Origin: Brachypodium distachyon | Lineage: Eukaryota; Streptophyta; Magnoliopsida; Poales; Poaceae | NCBI RefSeq assembly: GCF_000005505.3 | Contig: NC_016131.3 | Location: forward strand, 71,560,355-71,624,354 | Length of the DNA stretch: 64,000 bases | Direction of reading: 5' to 3' | Part shown: piece by piece, positions 37,530-48,092 of the stretch | Layout: each line of letters opens with the position of its first letter | How positions within the stretch are numbered: the first letter of the stretch is position 1 | Made by a program: the position numbers and the translations under genes | The notes under the pieces: generated by a model | Databases searched by the model: none | Told to the model about the DNA's origin: nothing | What the model saw: the letters and a program-made list of their open reading frames with translations, nothing else

Positions 37530-37808
37530 ATGGCGGCGGCGGCCCCATCCAGGCCGGAGGTTTTCTCCCTCTTCCGCACACTCCTACGCACGGCGAGGCA
37601 GTTCTCGGACTACAACATCCGCGAGTACACCCGCCGCCGCGCGGCGGACGCCTTCCGCGAGAACCGCGCCCTCGCCGACGCGCCTGCCGCGGCGGCGGCT
37701 TTCGCGGACGGGAAGCAGCAGCTGGAGGTGGCCAAGCGGCAGGTGCTGGTGTACTCCCTGTACGCGCCCAAGGCCAAAAGTGTCGCGGAGATGATGAAGG
37801 TGCAGTGA
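37530..37808 (+). CDS. ISD11: LYR-motif protein ISD11/LYRM4, iron-sulfur cluster assembly
   Basis: A single exon of 92 codons encodes a basic, helical protein. Residues 9-42 contain PEVFSLFRTLLRTARQF followed by SDYNIREYTRRRAADAFREN, the LYR-family signature (LFR here at 14-16) with the ISD11-type block YNIREY. In mitochondria ISD11 binds and stabilises the cysteine desulfurase NFS1 together with acyl carrier protein, supplying sulfur for Fe-S clusters. The length fits the family (about 90 residues). The start is the first ATG in a GC-rich leader and directly precedes the conserved domain. The gene is divergent from the SNF2 gene. Confidence 0.92.
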   Translation: MAAAAPSRPEVFSLFRTLLRTARQFSDYNIREYTRRRAADAFRENRALADAPAAAAAFADGKQQLEVAKRQVLVYSLYAPKAKSVAEMMKVQ

Positions 37809-37930
37809 TCCACGGAGAGAGGTTTCAGTGCTCTGTTGTGTAGTCGGGTTACGGTGATTTGACGCCATTGTGTAACTCTGCTGATACTATGTTTGCCGGG
37901 TAATTGCCATGACATGGTTCCTTTTTGTTC

Positions 37931-37936
37931 AATAAA
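37931..37936 (+). promoter_or_regulatory. Probable polyadenylation signal of ISD11
   Basis: AATAAA lies 123 bases after the ISD11 stop in an AT-rich context (TTCAATAAATTAG), a normal place for a near-upstream element. Confidence 0.55.
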
Positions 37937-39242
37937 TTAGCAAACAAACGATCATAGTAATCATATGTTCACATATTCACATGCCATTGTTACCTGTAAA
38001 ATTATCTTGCTACCTGCATAGCGTTGCTATGGTACTCTTGGACCTGTGCTGGCTTTGTCTATCACATCTCACATGTATTTTCATGCTACTGCATACTTGT
38101 GGTGCTGACCAAAGTGTTGAATTGGCAATCGTCCATTAAAGTCATGTTACTCTGGTTGATGGAATGGGGGATATGGGGTTCATCCACAGCTACAAAGCTA
38201 AAACCAGATTAGATTGCATACATCATAAGTTGTTGTGCGAAACAGAAAATATAGGTTATGCACCACTGACTAACTAGTGTCTACCAGATTTTATAGCCCT
38301 AGCACCAAAACACTGGCCCTTTCTAACATGGAGATGGACTGAAGTAATAACTCCTGATGCTTCTTTTTGTGTTGCTAGATGCCATTGGGTAGCTTAAGGA
38401 CCAGGGTTGTGAATATACATTCACAAAAATTGATGTTCACTCTTCAGGTTCCATCATGCATAGGGCACATGGCAGCATGCATTCTAGGCCTTGAGGCTAT
38501 CCCCCGACCTTGTGTTGGCTGGTGCCCTTCCCTGTGCCTTTTTCGTCCGATAATCTTTGCGGCCTTGTAGGGCGCTTCCACTGTTTCATATTTGCTCCCC
38601 TTGCATATTTGCTGGACCAAGTTTCACAGTTATTTGTTTTTTGTCAGTCAACAAGATATCTTTATTTTTTTTCTTATCAATTACATTCACTGGCCAGTCC
38701 ATTAAACCAAACACAGTGGATTGGGATTTATAAATACATGTTCACAGCATGTTACAAAAGATAGGTTGGATACTGTAATTGTATGCTTGTTAAAGCAGTT
38801 TAGAGCCACATCACCAAGGTGCTGAAGAGTGGTGATCATGCAGTGAACAGGTAATCATCAGGTCCATGACCGTTAAGCGATCTGGTTTTATCGTAGCATT
38901 AGTGACTGGCGGTCAGCCATGCGATACAACTAACTTGACACAATTTTTTTAGATGATAGAATTGACTTAACTGGTTGATATTGGCATATTGTTTGATGGT
39001 TTGAATTTATGCATTTAGCATGTGTATTCATGGCCCTTTTTAAATTTGAAACATGCATGTGTATTCATAACTTGGTGATTTGGGGATGTACAAATGGCAT
39101 CGCCCCCACCCAGACACATGCATGCCGAAGGTGCTACTGCCTTCAGTAAAGCTGGCCTGTCGGCTCATAATCTGATCCATCAGAGTTGGAAATGACATGC
39201 ACATTCTAGTCTCTTTCCGGTCCAGAGGGTATTTGTTCTGTG
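37937..39242. other. Intergenic, nothing recognised
   Basis: About 1.3 kb of AT-rich DNA without a supported frame or a repeat with clear ends. Confidence 0.4.
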
Positions 39243-39783
39243 TCAGCGAGGATGGTCGTCGTCTGGCTTTGAGCTTTCATCCATGTCATCCTGGCATGCC
39301 ATTTCATCAAAGAGCTCCTTGCTGTGTGGACCGTTTGCTGTTGGTGTCCACAGTTGCTTCTGGGAGCTCAGAGAAGTCCATATTTGTTCTTGGCGGCAGT
39401 CTTTTTGGTCACTTTCTTCAGTTACATGCTTGTGTTTCCGGACAGCTTCCACACTGCCTGCATTGGCGACACAAGCAAATCAACGCCTGTGAACTCTTGT
39501 AATTCCTCTTTCCGTTTACCATGGTATCACAAATGATCGATTGAAAAAGAACTTTCACTATTGGATCGATGACTCCAAATGCCCTCCTTGCCTCCATGGC
39601 CACAACAGCGAAGTCGCCACCGAACTTGTCTGTGAAGATTGTACAGGCAAACAGCAGCTCCTGCAGGTCGCCGCCGGCAGAAAACATGATGACGGCTGCT
39701 GCTTCCCTTAACTCGTCAGTGCACTTCCTGCTTCTAATTTTTAGTGCCAGGCTCTTATGAGTTGTAACAAGAGAGACACGCAA
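39243..39783 (-). pseudogene. Partial IST1-domain (ESCRT-III-associated) gene, probable pseudogene
   Basis: The minus-strand frame 39783-39418 contains DELREAAAVIMFSAGGDLQE, then a stretch with CTIFTDKFGGDFA. This matches the second half of the IST1 domain, whose family members regulate Vps4 in multivesicular-body sorting. The N-terminal half of the domain is not present in the adjacent DNA. A second coding-like stretch follows at 39452-39243 (VEAVRKHKHVTEESDQ...), but I found no pair of splice sites joining it in frame. The fragment lies downstream of the AP2-like gene, on the same strand. It is most likely a duplicated fragment; a distant first exon cannot be excluded. Confidence 0.5.
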
Positions 39784-40064
39784 AACGGTAGTCCTTTTTC
39801 AATACAGGAAAAAATGGGCCAAACAAACTGCCTGCTCAAGAAAATGGAAGTGCATTGCCCAAGCATCACGAAAAACGAACAACATATGCCAGCAACAATC
39901 TCCCTTTAGTCTTTGACATCGGCAAAATAAGTTTCAAGACTTATTTACAACGTGATGATCCTGTGCAGTTTCCCTGTTTCACCACCCGATCGGAGTCATT
40001 TTAAAACTTTTTACACCCAATTTGTTACTGTTAGGAACTACCAGTGGCTAGCTTAATCTGTGGT

Positions 40065-41369
40065 TCACACGTGGCCATCCAATTGCTGCTGTCTCTGAAT
40101 CATCATCATCCGTTGCTGCTGCTGAATCTGCTGTTGCCGGTTCTGCTGCATCATCTGCTGGTTCTGGTTCTGCTGCATCATCATCTGCTGCGCCTTCTGG
40201 TGGTGGTGGTCTTCTCGCCACTCGGGGCACAGCGCCCTGTTCCTGTGCATCTCGACGAACCTCTTCTCCAGCGGATCTTCGCCCTCGGCGTCGTGCTTCT
40301 TGCCGCCGTTGTTGAGGATCTCCTCCCCGATCTCCCCCGCCCGAGCGATGAAGCAGTCGAGGACGATTTCCAAGTAGAAGCCGTCGCAGCCGGTGGGGTT
40401 CCCGTCCCAGTCCTCCGTCTTGAGCACGGCCCGGTACCCCTTCCGCAGGAACTCCTCGTACCTCGGCTCGTACTCGCCCTTCTCGACCATGCCGCAGATG
40501 TCGCAGCCGGGCTCCCGGCACAGCAGGCGCAGGAACGTGGTCTCTGCGAGGTGGAACCCCGTGTGGAAGTTGAGGGGCGTGGTGGAGCCTCCCACGGCGC
40601 CGGCGATGGTCACGCGGTCGTGCGCGAGCGCCGCCATGTGCTTGCTCTCGAAGGGGCCGATGTCGCGGGCGGCGCCTCCTCGCTTGGGGTCCATGACGCG
40701 GGCCATCCACCCCTTGCCGGCCACGTTGAGCACCCCGCGGTAGCCGACGAACGGCGTTACCTGTGTGATCGGCACTGGAACCGGCCTGGGCGTCTGCGCC
40801 TGTGCCGTGGGCGCGCCCTGCTGGGCGTGTCGGGGCGGCATGGGAGCAGCGGGCCTCGTCGGCGGTAATGGCGCGTGACGCATCGCTGGCGGAAGAACTG
40901 ATGGACCCATCATTGCCATCGCCGGTGCTTCCTGCTTGCGCTTGAGCGGGTTAGCCGACGGGGACGCCTTCGCCGCTCCCTGCGTCGGTGGAAACGGCAT
41001 TGGCATGTGACCGCCCCTGGCGGATGGAACAGCGGGCCCGACTGCACGCGAGGTGCTCGGCGGAACGACCGCCATCCTTCCCGGCATGCGTGGCGTCGGC
41101 GAGGGAGCAGCACCGCGCGTCATCATCATCATCATCGGCCGCGGCGCGCCGGCGGGCGGCGCTCCCTGCGTGAACGGCGACGGCATGCGAGGCCTCGGCC
41201 CGAATGCGCGAGGGTTCATCTGCATGTGTGGCATCGATTGCGCGGCCGCGCCGGGATTGCCGTAGCCCATCGTCGGCCGTGGAACGCCCGCGATCGGTGC
41301 TCGCATCATCTGTGGGGTTGCTGCGGGAGGTCTCTTCGCCGTTGGAGCGGGGGCAGACCACGCCGTCAT
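40065..41369 (-). CDS. Q/M/P-rich protein with a divergent AP2-like DNA-binding domain
   Basis: One exon encodes 434 residues. Residues 1-205 are low complexity, rich in Pro, Met and Ala, with a basic KRKQE that could be a nuclear signal. From residue 210 the protein reads YRGVLNVAGKGWMARVMDP, then IGPFESKHMAALAHDR and, after a short spacer, a terminal LNF. The spacing and residues follow the AP2/ERF domain (YRGV, W-A, G-F, AA-A-D, LNF), but several usual positions differ. The next 110 residues (CREPGCDICGMVEKGEYEPR, then EEFLRKGYRAVLK, then ...DGFYLEIVLDCFIARAG) look folded and match no domain I know. The C-terminus is Gln/Met-rich, like an activation or prion-like region. A nuclear regulator is inferred, not shown. 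The frame is intact and GC-rich. It may belong to a grass-specific family. Confidence 0.75.
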   Translation of the reverse strand: MTAWSAPAPTAKRPPAATPQMMRAPIAGVPRPTMGYGNPGAAAQSMPHMQMNPRAFGPRPRMPSPFTQGAPPAGAPRPMMMMMTRGAAPSPTPRMPGRMAVVPPSTSRAVGPAVPSARGGHMPMPFPPTQGAAKASPSANPLKRKQEAPAMAMMGPSVLPPAMRHAPLPPTRPAAPMPPRHAQQGAPTAQAQTPRPVPVPITQVTPFVGYRGVLNVAGKGWMARVMDPKRGGAARDIGPFESKHMAALAHDRVTIAGAVGGSTTPLNFHTGFHLAETTFLRLLCREPGCDICGMVEKGEYEPRYEEFLRKGYRAVLKTEDWDGNPTGCDGFYLEIVLDCFIARAGEIGEEILNNGGKKHDAEGEDPLEKRFVEMHRNRALCPEWREDHHHQKAQQMMMQQNQNQQMMQQNRQQQIQQQQRMMMIQRQQQLDGHV

Positions 41370-41599
41370 GTTTGTGGCTTCTGCGAAAGCTGAAACGACC
41401 TTGCGTGGAATGACGGTGGGCGAGTTTACGGCGGTGCTCGAATCGGCGGAGGTGTGCGGTCCAGCTACTTAAAGACGCCGCGGGTTTGGCCGAGCTTGAG
41501 TCGGGTTCGACGAGTTTGATGATCTTTAATTGCTATACGAGGCTAGGTCGGAATAGGATCCCGAGTTGAACAGGGAAACCGCGTGGCATCGTCCAAACG

Positions 41600-44500
41600 G
41601 GTACTGCACTCGCTTGGACAACCTTATCTATGATAATATCGAGTCTTTTGTGTATGATAATCTCGATATCCCAGTTTTATGTATGGGGATCTGAACAATA
41701 TATTGTTGCCTTGTGACAAAGTACTCGTGTTAATACCTCTCGTATGCATTGCTTTAATCATTTTGTGAAGAGGTGTGGTTTAGTTGATCTTGGCTTCAAT
41801 GGCCCTGTTTATACCTGGTGTAATAAACGTTTTACTTCTAAGCCAGTGTTTGAATGTCTTGACAGGTGCCTTGCTAATGCTGGTTGGTGTGATCGCTTCC
41901 CTAATACTAATGTTTACAATCTCCCTATTTTGCTTAGCGATCATGCTCCCATCCTTACAATTACTGATTCTAATTTTCAAAGGCCCCGGCTTAAATTCAA
42001 GTTTGAAAACTGATGGCTTCTTGAAAATGATTTTCAGAATATTGCCAAATCTCAATGGAATGCTACTTATCATCAGAATTTTTGCACTAGATCTACTAAC
42101 CTGGCAGGTACTTTAAGAAAATGGTGCAAGAAGAAAAAACCCCTTCAACAGCAATTAGATGAGTTGCAGGATCAAATTCTGAAGATTCAGTCAGAGCCTA
42201 TCCATATGCAGGATCACACTAAAGAGGAGCTCTTAGCCATCAAATATGAGGAAACCCTAACCAAGCTCACTGAACAGCAAAGGCAAAGAGCCAAGAAACA
42301 CTGGGCAGCTAATAATGACGGGAATACCACTTTTTTTTCCATCAAGTTGTGCTTAAAAGAAGAAGGAGGAACCGAATAGTTTCCATACAAGATGAGGCAG
42401 GTAATGTGCATTATGACCCTGAAGAGATTGCTAACATTTTCAAAAATTACTTTGTCTCTTTGTTTGCCTCCTCTAACACTGAACAGGAAGAATTCCATCA
42501 GCAAAACTTCCCCGAAGCTCCTACTGATGATTATACCTATTCTATTCCAAACAAAGATGAAATTTTTCAGATTCATAAGTCAATGAAGAGGAATGCCTCC
42601 CCAGGTCCAGATGGTTTCAATGTGGCTTTCTACACAGCGGCTTGGGATTGGATTGGAGATGACATCGTCAAAGTGGTAAAGAATTTTTTTAACTCAGGTA
42701 TGATGCCACAAAAACTCAATGAAACACATATTGCTTTAATTCCTAAGAAAATGGCTCCAATTTCTACTCGTGATTTTAGACCTATTAGCCTCTGCAACGT
42801 TGTATACAAGATTATTTCTAAGGCGCTTGCTAACAGACTGAAAAGTCATCTTCCTGGTCATATTGACCCCATGCAGCAAGCTTTTATTAGAGGCAGGCGT
42901 ATCTCCAACAATCTCATAATTGCTCAGGAAATTGCTATTCCTTTAGTCTCTCTTCCTGAAACCATAAGACTTTTATGCTTAAAATTGATCTTGCCAAAGC
43001 CTTTGATCGCCTCGAATGGCACTTCATCCGGAGGGCGTTTCTACGTAAAGGGTTGCATGGTAATTTTATCAACCTCATTACGACCTGTATCTCTTCGCCT
43101 ACTTTTTCTGTTATCATTAATGGCCAACCTTTTGGGAGATTCTCTGGCAGCCGGGGAATAAGACAAAGTTGTCCTTTATCGCCTTATCTTTTTGTCCTCG
43201 CTGCCAATGAGCTGTCTATTTCTTTACAGGAAGCTTTACAAAATTGTCATCTGAATGGTATCTCTCTTGGCCCACATTGTCCTCCTATTCATTCTTTAAT
43301 GTATGCAGATGATCTTCTGATTTGTGGACAGGCCACTCCTCAAGAAGCAACTAATATTCTTCGTATCATCAATGATTTTTGCTGTAGCTCAGGTCAGACT
43401 CCAAATTGGAACAAATCTGCTATCCTTTTCAGCAAACAGGTGGACCCCAATCTTGCTACCCAAATTAAAAGCATCTTCCCTGTCCAAGATCTTGATAACT
43501 CTACTCTGCATTTAGGGCATCCTTTGATTCTTCCAGCCAAAAACAGGTCCTCTGCTTATAATTTTCTTGTTGACAAATTCAATTCCAAACTCAATGGGTA
43601 CAAAGCTAATCGTCTCTCCCACGCTGGTAGACTCACCTTAATTAATTTGGTTTTTTCCTCCATTCATGTTGTCTATTACATGTCTAATTTCCTTTTTTCT
43701 AGAAAATTTCTTACCAAACTCACTTCTATCATTAGGAATTTCTGGTGGACTGGGGTTAGGGATGGAAGTTCTACCAAGCCTCTTTGTCTTAAAGCCTGGG
43801 ATGATATTTGTAAACCCAAAAAATTAGGTGGGCTAGGTATCAGAAATATTCAAGCCATGAACAAAAGCCTGCTTGTCTCCTCGGCCTGGCGCATTGCTAG
43901 TGAGCCCAATAGTCATCTTTCTCTCATTCTTAGGGCTAAGTACTTTCCTGGCTCTTCCTTTTGGAGACCCCACAGCAACACTCCCAAATTAGGTTTTTGG
44001 GCCTCCATCTCCAAAATAAAACATATTCTCCTTGACTCCTGTTTTTATCAAATTAGAGAGGGCAATATTTCCATCTAGAGTACTCCTTGGTTCCCTATGT
44101 GAGAAATCGTCCATGATCATCTAAAAATCCAGGATGGACACTTCATTTACCCAGCCAAGGTTAAAGATTTTTGGATTGAGAATCATAAACTTTGGAAACT
44201 TAATTTTGCAGCTCTTTGATTAGCCGGTAGCTGATGAAATTCTCAGGACACCAGTTCTTTCAGGAGATGGGGAGGATATTCTATGCTGGAAGCACAATGC
44301 TTTTGGAGTTTGCACTGCCAAGGAGGCTTACAAATTTTGTGCCCAAAACATGCAGATCTCCTCTCCTTCCCTCCCTCTATCTCTACAGGCTGTTTCTGCT
44401 CTCAAGGAAATCTGGAAAGACAAACACCTCTTTCCCAGGGTAAAGACTTTTGCTTGGAGACTCATTCAGAAAGCCCTTCCCACAGGTAAAAGAGCAGGTA

Positions 44501-45493
44501 AAATTTCCAAGCACATCTCTAAGCACCGCAACAGACGCGAAGCTGTAGAAGATGAAGTGTACATTTTCTTCCTTTGCCCTTTTGCTAGAGCTGCTTGGTT
44601 TGCCTCCCCTTGGCACATTAGATTAGATGTTTATGCTCTTCAGAACTCTTCAATTACTAATACCGTTGCAGCTATTATTCAAAGTGGCCATCCTAGGGCC
44701 TCTTTGCAGAATGTCTTCACCTTTCTTTGGTGCATTTGGAAATCCAGGAACAATTCCCTCTTCAACAGGAAGGTCTATTCCCCTCTCCAAATCTTCCCAA
44801 ATACTAAAAACTTAATTGCAGGATGGGAACTGGAAGCCGCTGCAGATTCAGACAAGGAGGGAAACCATCAGAACTCCTGCACTAACCCCATTTCCACCTC
44901 TCAGATCTCTCATTTACAGGGTTTTAACATATACTCCGATGCGGTCCGGAAGAAACCAGTTGAGACTTGTGAAGAATCAATTGCAGATCTTGGTATTTTT
45001 ATTGAATCTCTGGATCCCCATAACAGGTGGATTGCTCAAATACAGGCTACATCTATTCCTGTTTGCTCGGCTATGCAAGCGGAAGCTTTGGGTGGCCTTC
45101 TTGCTGCAGACATCATTTCCTTTCTCAATCAGCAGGAAACTAAACAAATCACAGACAATCAAGGTCTGGCGGTTGTTTGCCAACAAAAGGATATCGTCAA
45201 CTCTCCAGGACACTGGTCCATTCGAGCCTACCTTTCTCAAATAATAGAAATTCATAATAGGCTGAACTCTCAAATGATTTTCACTCCTAGAGATAATAAC
45301 ACTTTAGCTCATCATCTTGCTAGGGCTGTCAGAAATAGGTATAACAATGTCACCTTCATCTCTTGTACTAATGGCCTTCATAGGTCCAATGGCCGCCCTC
45401 TAAGGCAATTCTGTACTTCTCAGAGCTCTGTTTCTTACATGTTCCGTCATGTACTTTGTTGTTAATGAATAAATTTCCCTTCTTAAAAAAAAA
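41600..45493 (+). mobile_element. LINE (L1-type non-LTR retrotransposon), 5'-truncated and decayed
   Basis: From about 41670 the frames encode the end of an endonuclease (CGLVDLGFNGPVYTW, LLSDHAPIL). A reverse transcriptase follows (NASPGPDGFNVAFY, then DFRPISLCNVVYKIISKALA; active site LMYADDLL near 43300), then a zinc-binding segment, then RNase H (FNIYSDA..., QAEALGGLLAADI) ending at 45465. The sequence ends in AATGAATAAATTTCCC and an A9 tail at 45485-45493. Frame changes (for example between 42990 and 43160) and stops (near 44078) inactivate it. The 5' border is uncertain, and no convincing target duplication was found. Confidence 0.88.
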
Positions 45494-46136
45494 GTTGCCG
45501 GCTTGAAGACGCTTCCTGACACCGAAGGCGTATTTCACGGTTGGGGGAAAGATGGTTCAGTTTTACGCAATCTTTACTTGGATGCGGGTTTGCTTTGGGG
45601 CTGTTTGGTCGGGCACATGGGCCTTGGCCCACACGCGAGCTGCAAAGTTAGGCCCGTTTGGTAGCCTGGGCCGCATCCGCACGTTGCAGACCAGCTGCAT
45701 CCCAAAAACGAAAGGATCCCATCAAAAAAAAAAAAAGAGAAACGAAGGGATCAGCCGCGCCGTTTGTCGCCGCCCCTGCTCGTCCGCCGCCTCCCCGCGC
45801 CGTCTGCTGTCCGCCGCGGCCCCTGCGTCGTCCACCGCTGTCCGCACGGCTCCACTGCCGCGGCCCCTCCGCCGCCCAAATCTTCACAGCTGCAGCCCCT
45901 CCGCCGCAGGGCCGCCGCCCCGGACTCCCGTGCTGCTCGGCCTCCTCTCTCCGTCCGCCGCCGGATCCAATTCCCACCGCCCGCAGGTCTCATCTTCTTC
46001 CGCTAATTCATCGTTTGTTGATCCCGTGCAAAATAACCAAACACCAGTGGATGCATCCCCTCAGCCTGGTTCCCAGCTACAGGCTCCCCTTACCACTCTC
46101 CAAAACACTCGAATCCACCACCGCTCGCCGTCGGCA
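45494..46136 (+). other. Upstream region of the PPR gene
   Basis: The region between the LINE tail and the PPR start is open in the PPR frame from 45552. Its sequence (Arg/Pro/Ser-rich, with a poly-A run encoding Lys) does not look like conserved protein, so I treat it as promoter and leader. Confidence 0.5.
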
Positions 46137-48092
46137 ATGGCGACTCCGCGCTGCCTGTCTCGCCTTCCCACCGCTGCCGCTGCCGTAACGAACGAACGCT
46201 CGACCGCAACGCTCGCCGTTACCCTTGGCGGGAGCGGCGCGAGACCTTCAACAGCCGTCCTGGCTGCTGCCGCGACAGCAGCCGCCGCAGCCGGCCGCGC
46301 CTCCGAGTGCCAGTCTCTGCTCCTCCGCATGTTGCGCCGCCGCGGCGCCTCTCGCCTCGACATCGTCTCCTCTCTCCTCGCCTCCTCCCCCACCCCGCAA
46401 CCGCAAGTGTTCGACCTCCTCATCCGCACTTACACCCAGTCTCGCAAGCCCCGGGAGGCTTTCGAGGCCTTCCGCCTCCTCCTCGACCACCGCGTCCCCA
46501 TTCCCGCCGCCGCCTCCAACGCGCTCCTAGCCGCCCTCTCCCGCGCCGGATGGCCCCACCTCACCGCGGACGCCTACCGCCTCGTCCTGTCCTCCAACTC
46601 TGAGGTAAACACCTACACGCTTAACATCATGGTACACAGCTACTGTAAAACCCTACAGTTCGGTGAGGTTGACACTGTCATCTCCGAGATGGAGAAGAGA
46701 TGCGTGTTTCCGGATGTGGTTACACATAATGTGATGGTTGATGCCAGATTTCGTGCTGGGGATGTTGAGGCTGCAATGGCGTTGATTGATTCGATGGTTA
46801 GTAAGGGGATAAAGCCAGGGCTTGTGACGTACAATTCAGTGTTGAAGGGGTTGTTGAGGAATGGAAGGTGGGATAAAGCGAGGGAGGTGTTCAGGGCAAT
46901 GGACGCATGTGGGGTGGCGCCGGATGTTCGGAGTTTTAACATGTTAATTGGGGGATTCTGTAGAGCTGGGGAGCTTGAGGAGGCATTGAGGTTTTACAAG
47001 GAAATGCGGGGGCGTAGAGTTACACCAGATGTGGTGAGCTTTAGTTGCTTGATCGGGTTGTTCACAAGGAGGGGGGAGATGGACCATGCAGCAGAGTACT
47101 TGAGGGAGATGAGGGAGTTTGGGTTGATGCCTGATGGTGTGATTTATACAATGGTCATAGGTGGATTCTGTAGGGCTGGGTTAATGTTGGAGGCTCTGAG
47201 AGTTAGGGATGAGATGGTTGCCTTTGGATGTTTGCCAGATGTGGTAACATACAATACCTTGCTGAATGGGCTTTGTAAAGAACGCAGGTTGTCTGATGCA
47301 GAGGAGCTTTTGAATGAGATGAAGGAGAGAGGGGTTCCACCGGATTTATGCACCTTCACAACTTTAATTCATGGGTACTGTAGGGATGGTAACATTGAGA
47401 AGGCATTGCAATTCTTTGACACAATATCTGACCAGCGTTTGAGGCCAGACATTGTGACATACAACACTTTGATTGATGGAATGTGCAGACAAGGTGATCT
47501 AGGCAAAGCTAATGAGCTATGGGATGATATGCATTCTCGAGAAATCTTTCCAAACCATGTTACCTACAGCATCCTGATAGACAGCCACTGTGAGAAGGGA
47601 CAAGTGGATAATGCATTTGCTTTTTTGGATGAAATGGTAAATAAGGGGATTGTGCCAAACATCATGACCTATAATTCCATCATTAAAGGTTACTGCCGGT
47701 CTGGAAATGTGTCAAAGGGACAGCAGTTTTTGCCAAAGATGAGGCATGACAAGGTGATGCCTGATTTAATTACTTATAACACCCTAATCCACGGTTATGT
47801 TAAAGAAGGAAAGATGCATGAAGCTTTTAATTTGCTTAAGATAATGGAGAATGAAAATGTTCAGCCAGATGCTGTCACGTATAATATGATCATAAGTGGG
47901 TTTTCTGTACATGGTAATATGCAAGAAGCTGATTGGGTTTACAAGAAAATGGGTGCTAGAGGAATTGAACCGGATAGATATACTTACATGTCCATGATAA
48001 ATGGTCATGTTGTAGCTGGCAACTCGAAGAAGTCATTTCAGCTTCATGATGAGATGCTTCAAAAAGGGCTTGCTCCGGACGACAAATTCTGA
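46137..48092 (+). CDS. P-class pentatricopeptide repeat protein, probably organellar
   Basis: A single intronless exon of 651 residues. The Arg/Ser/Ala-rich first 60 residues without acidic clusters resemble an organelle-targeting peptide. About 16 PPR units of 35 residues then run to the C-terminus, for example VVTYNTLLNGLCKERRLSD and IVTYNTLIDGMCRQGDLGK. All are P-type; there is no E, DYW or SMR tail. Such proteins bind specific organellar RNAs and affect stability, splicing or translation. The start at 46137 is chosen because the upstream in-frame sequence is low complexity and the ATG sits before the presequence-like region. Later repeats are well conserved and no frame break occurs. It resembles the At5g01110-type group, but this assignment is from memory of the repeat pattern. 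Confidence 0.92.
   Translation: MATPRCLSRLPTAAAAVTNERSTATLAVTLGGSGARPSTAVLAAAATAAAAAGRASECQSLLLRMLRRRGASRLDIVSSLLASSPTPQPQVFDLLIRTYTQSRKPREAFEAFRLLLDHRVPIPAAASNALLAALSRAGWPHLTADAYRLVLSSNSEVNTYTLNIMVHSYCKTLQFGEVDTVISEMEKRCVFPDVVTHNVMVDARFRAGDVEAAMALIDSMVSKGIKPGLVTYNSVLKGLLRNGRWDKAREVFRAMDACGVAPDVRSFNMLIGGFCRAGELEEALRFYKEMRGRRVTPDVVSFSCLIGLFTRRGEMDHAAEYLREMREFGLMPDGVIYTMVIGGFCRAGLMLEALRVRDEMVAFGCLPDVVTYNTLLNGLCKERRLSDAEELLNEMKERGVPPDLCTFTTLIHGYCRDGNIEKALQFFDTISDQRLRPDIVTYNTLIDGMCRQGDLGKANELWDDMHSREIFPNHVTYSILIDSHCEKGQVDNAFAFLDEMVNKGIVPNIMTYNSIIKGYCRSGNVSKGQQFLPKMRHDKVMPDLITYNTLIHGYVKEGKMHEAFNLLKIMENENVQPDAVTYNMIISGFSVHGNMQEADWVYKKMGARGIEPDRYTYMSMINGHVVAGNSKKSFQLHDEMLQKGLAPDDKF

Noticed and set aside
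41460..45530. Target duplication for the LINE (CTTAAAGACGC near 41475 and CTTGAAGACGC near 45503)
   Set aside because: The match is imperfect and does not abut the poly-A tail, so it cannot be claimed as the duplication.
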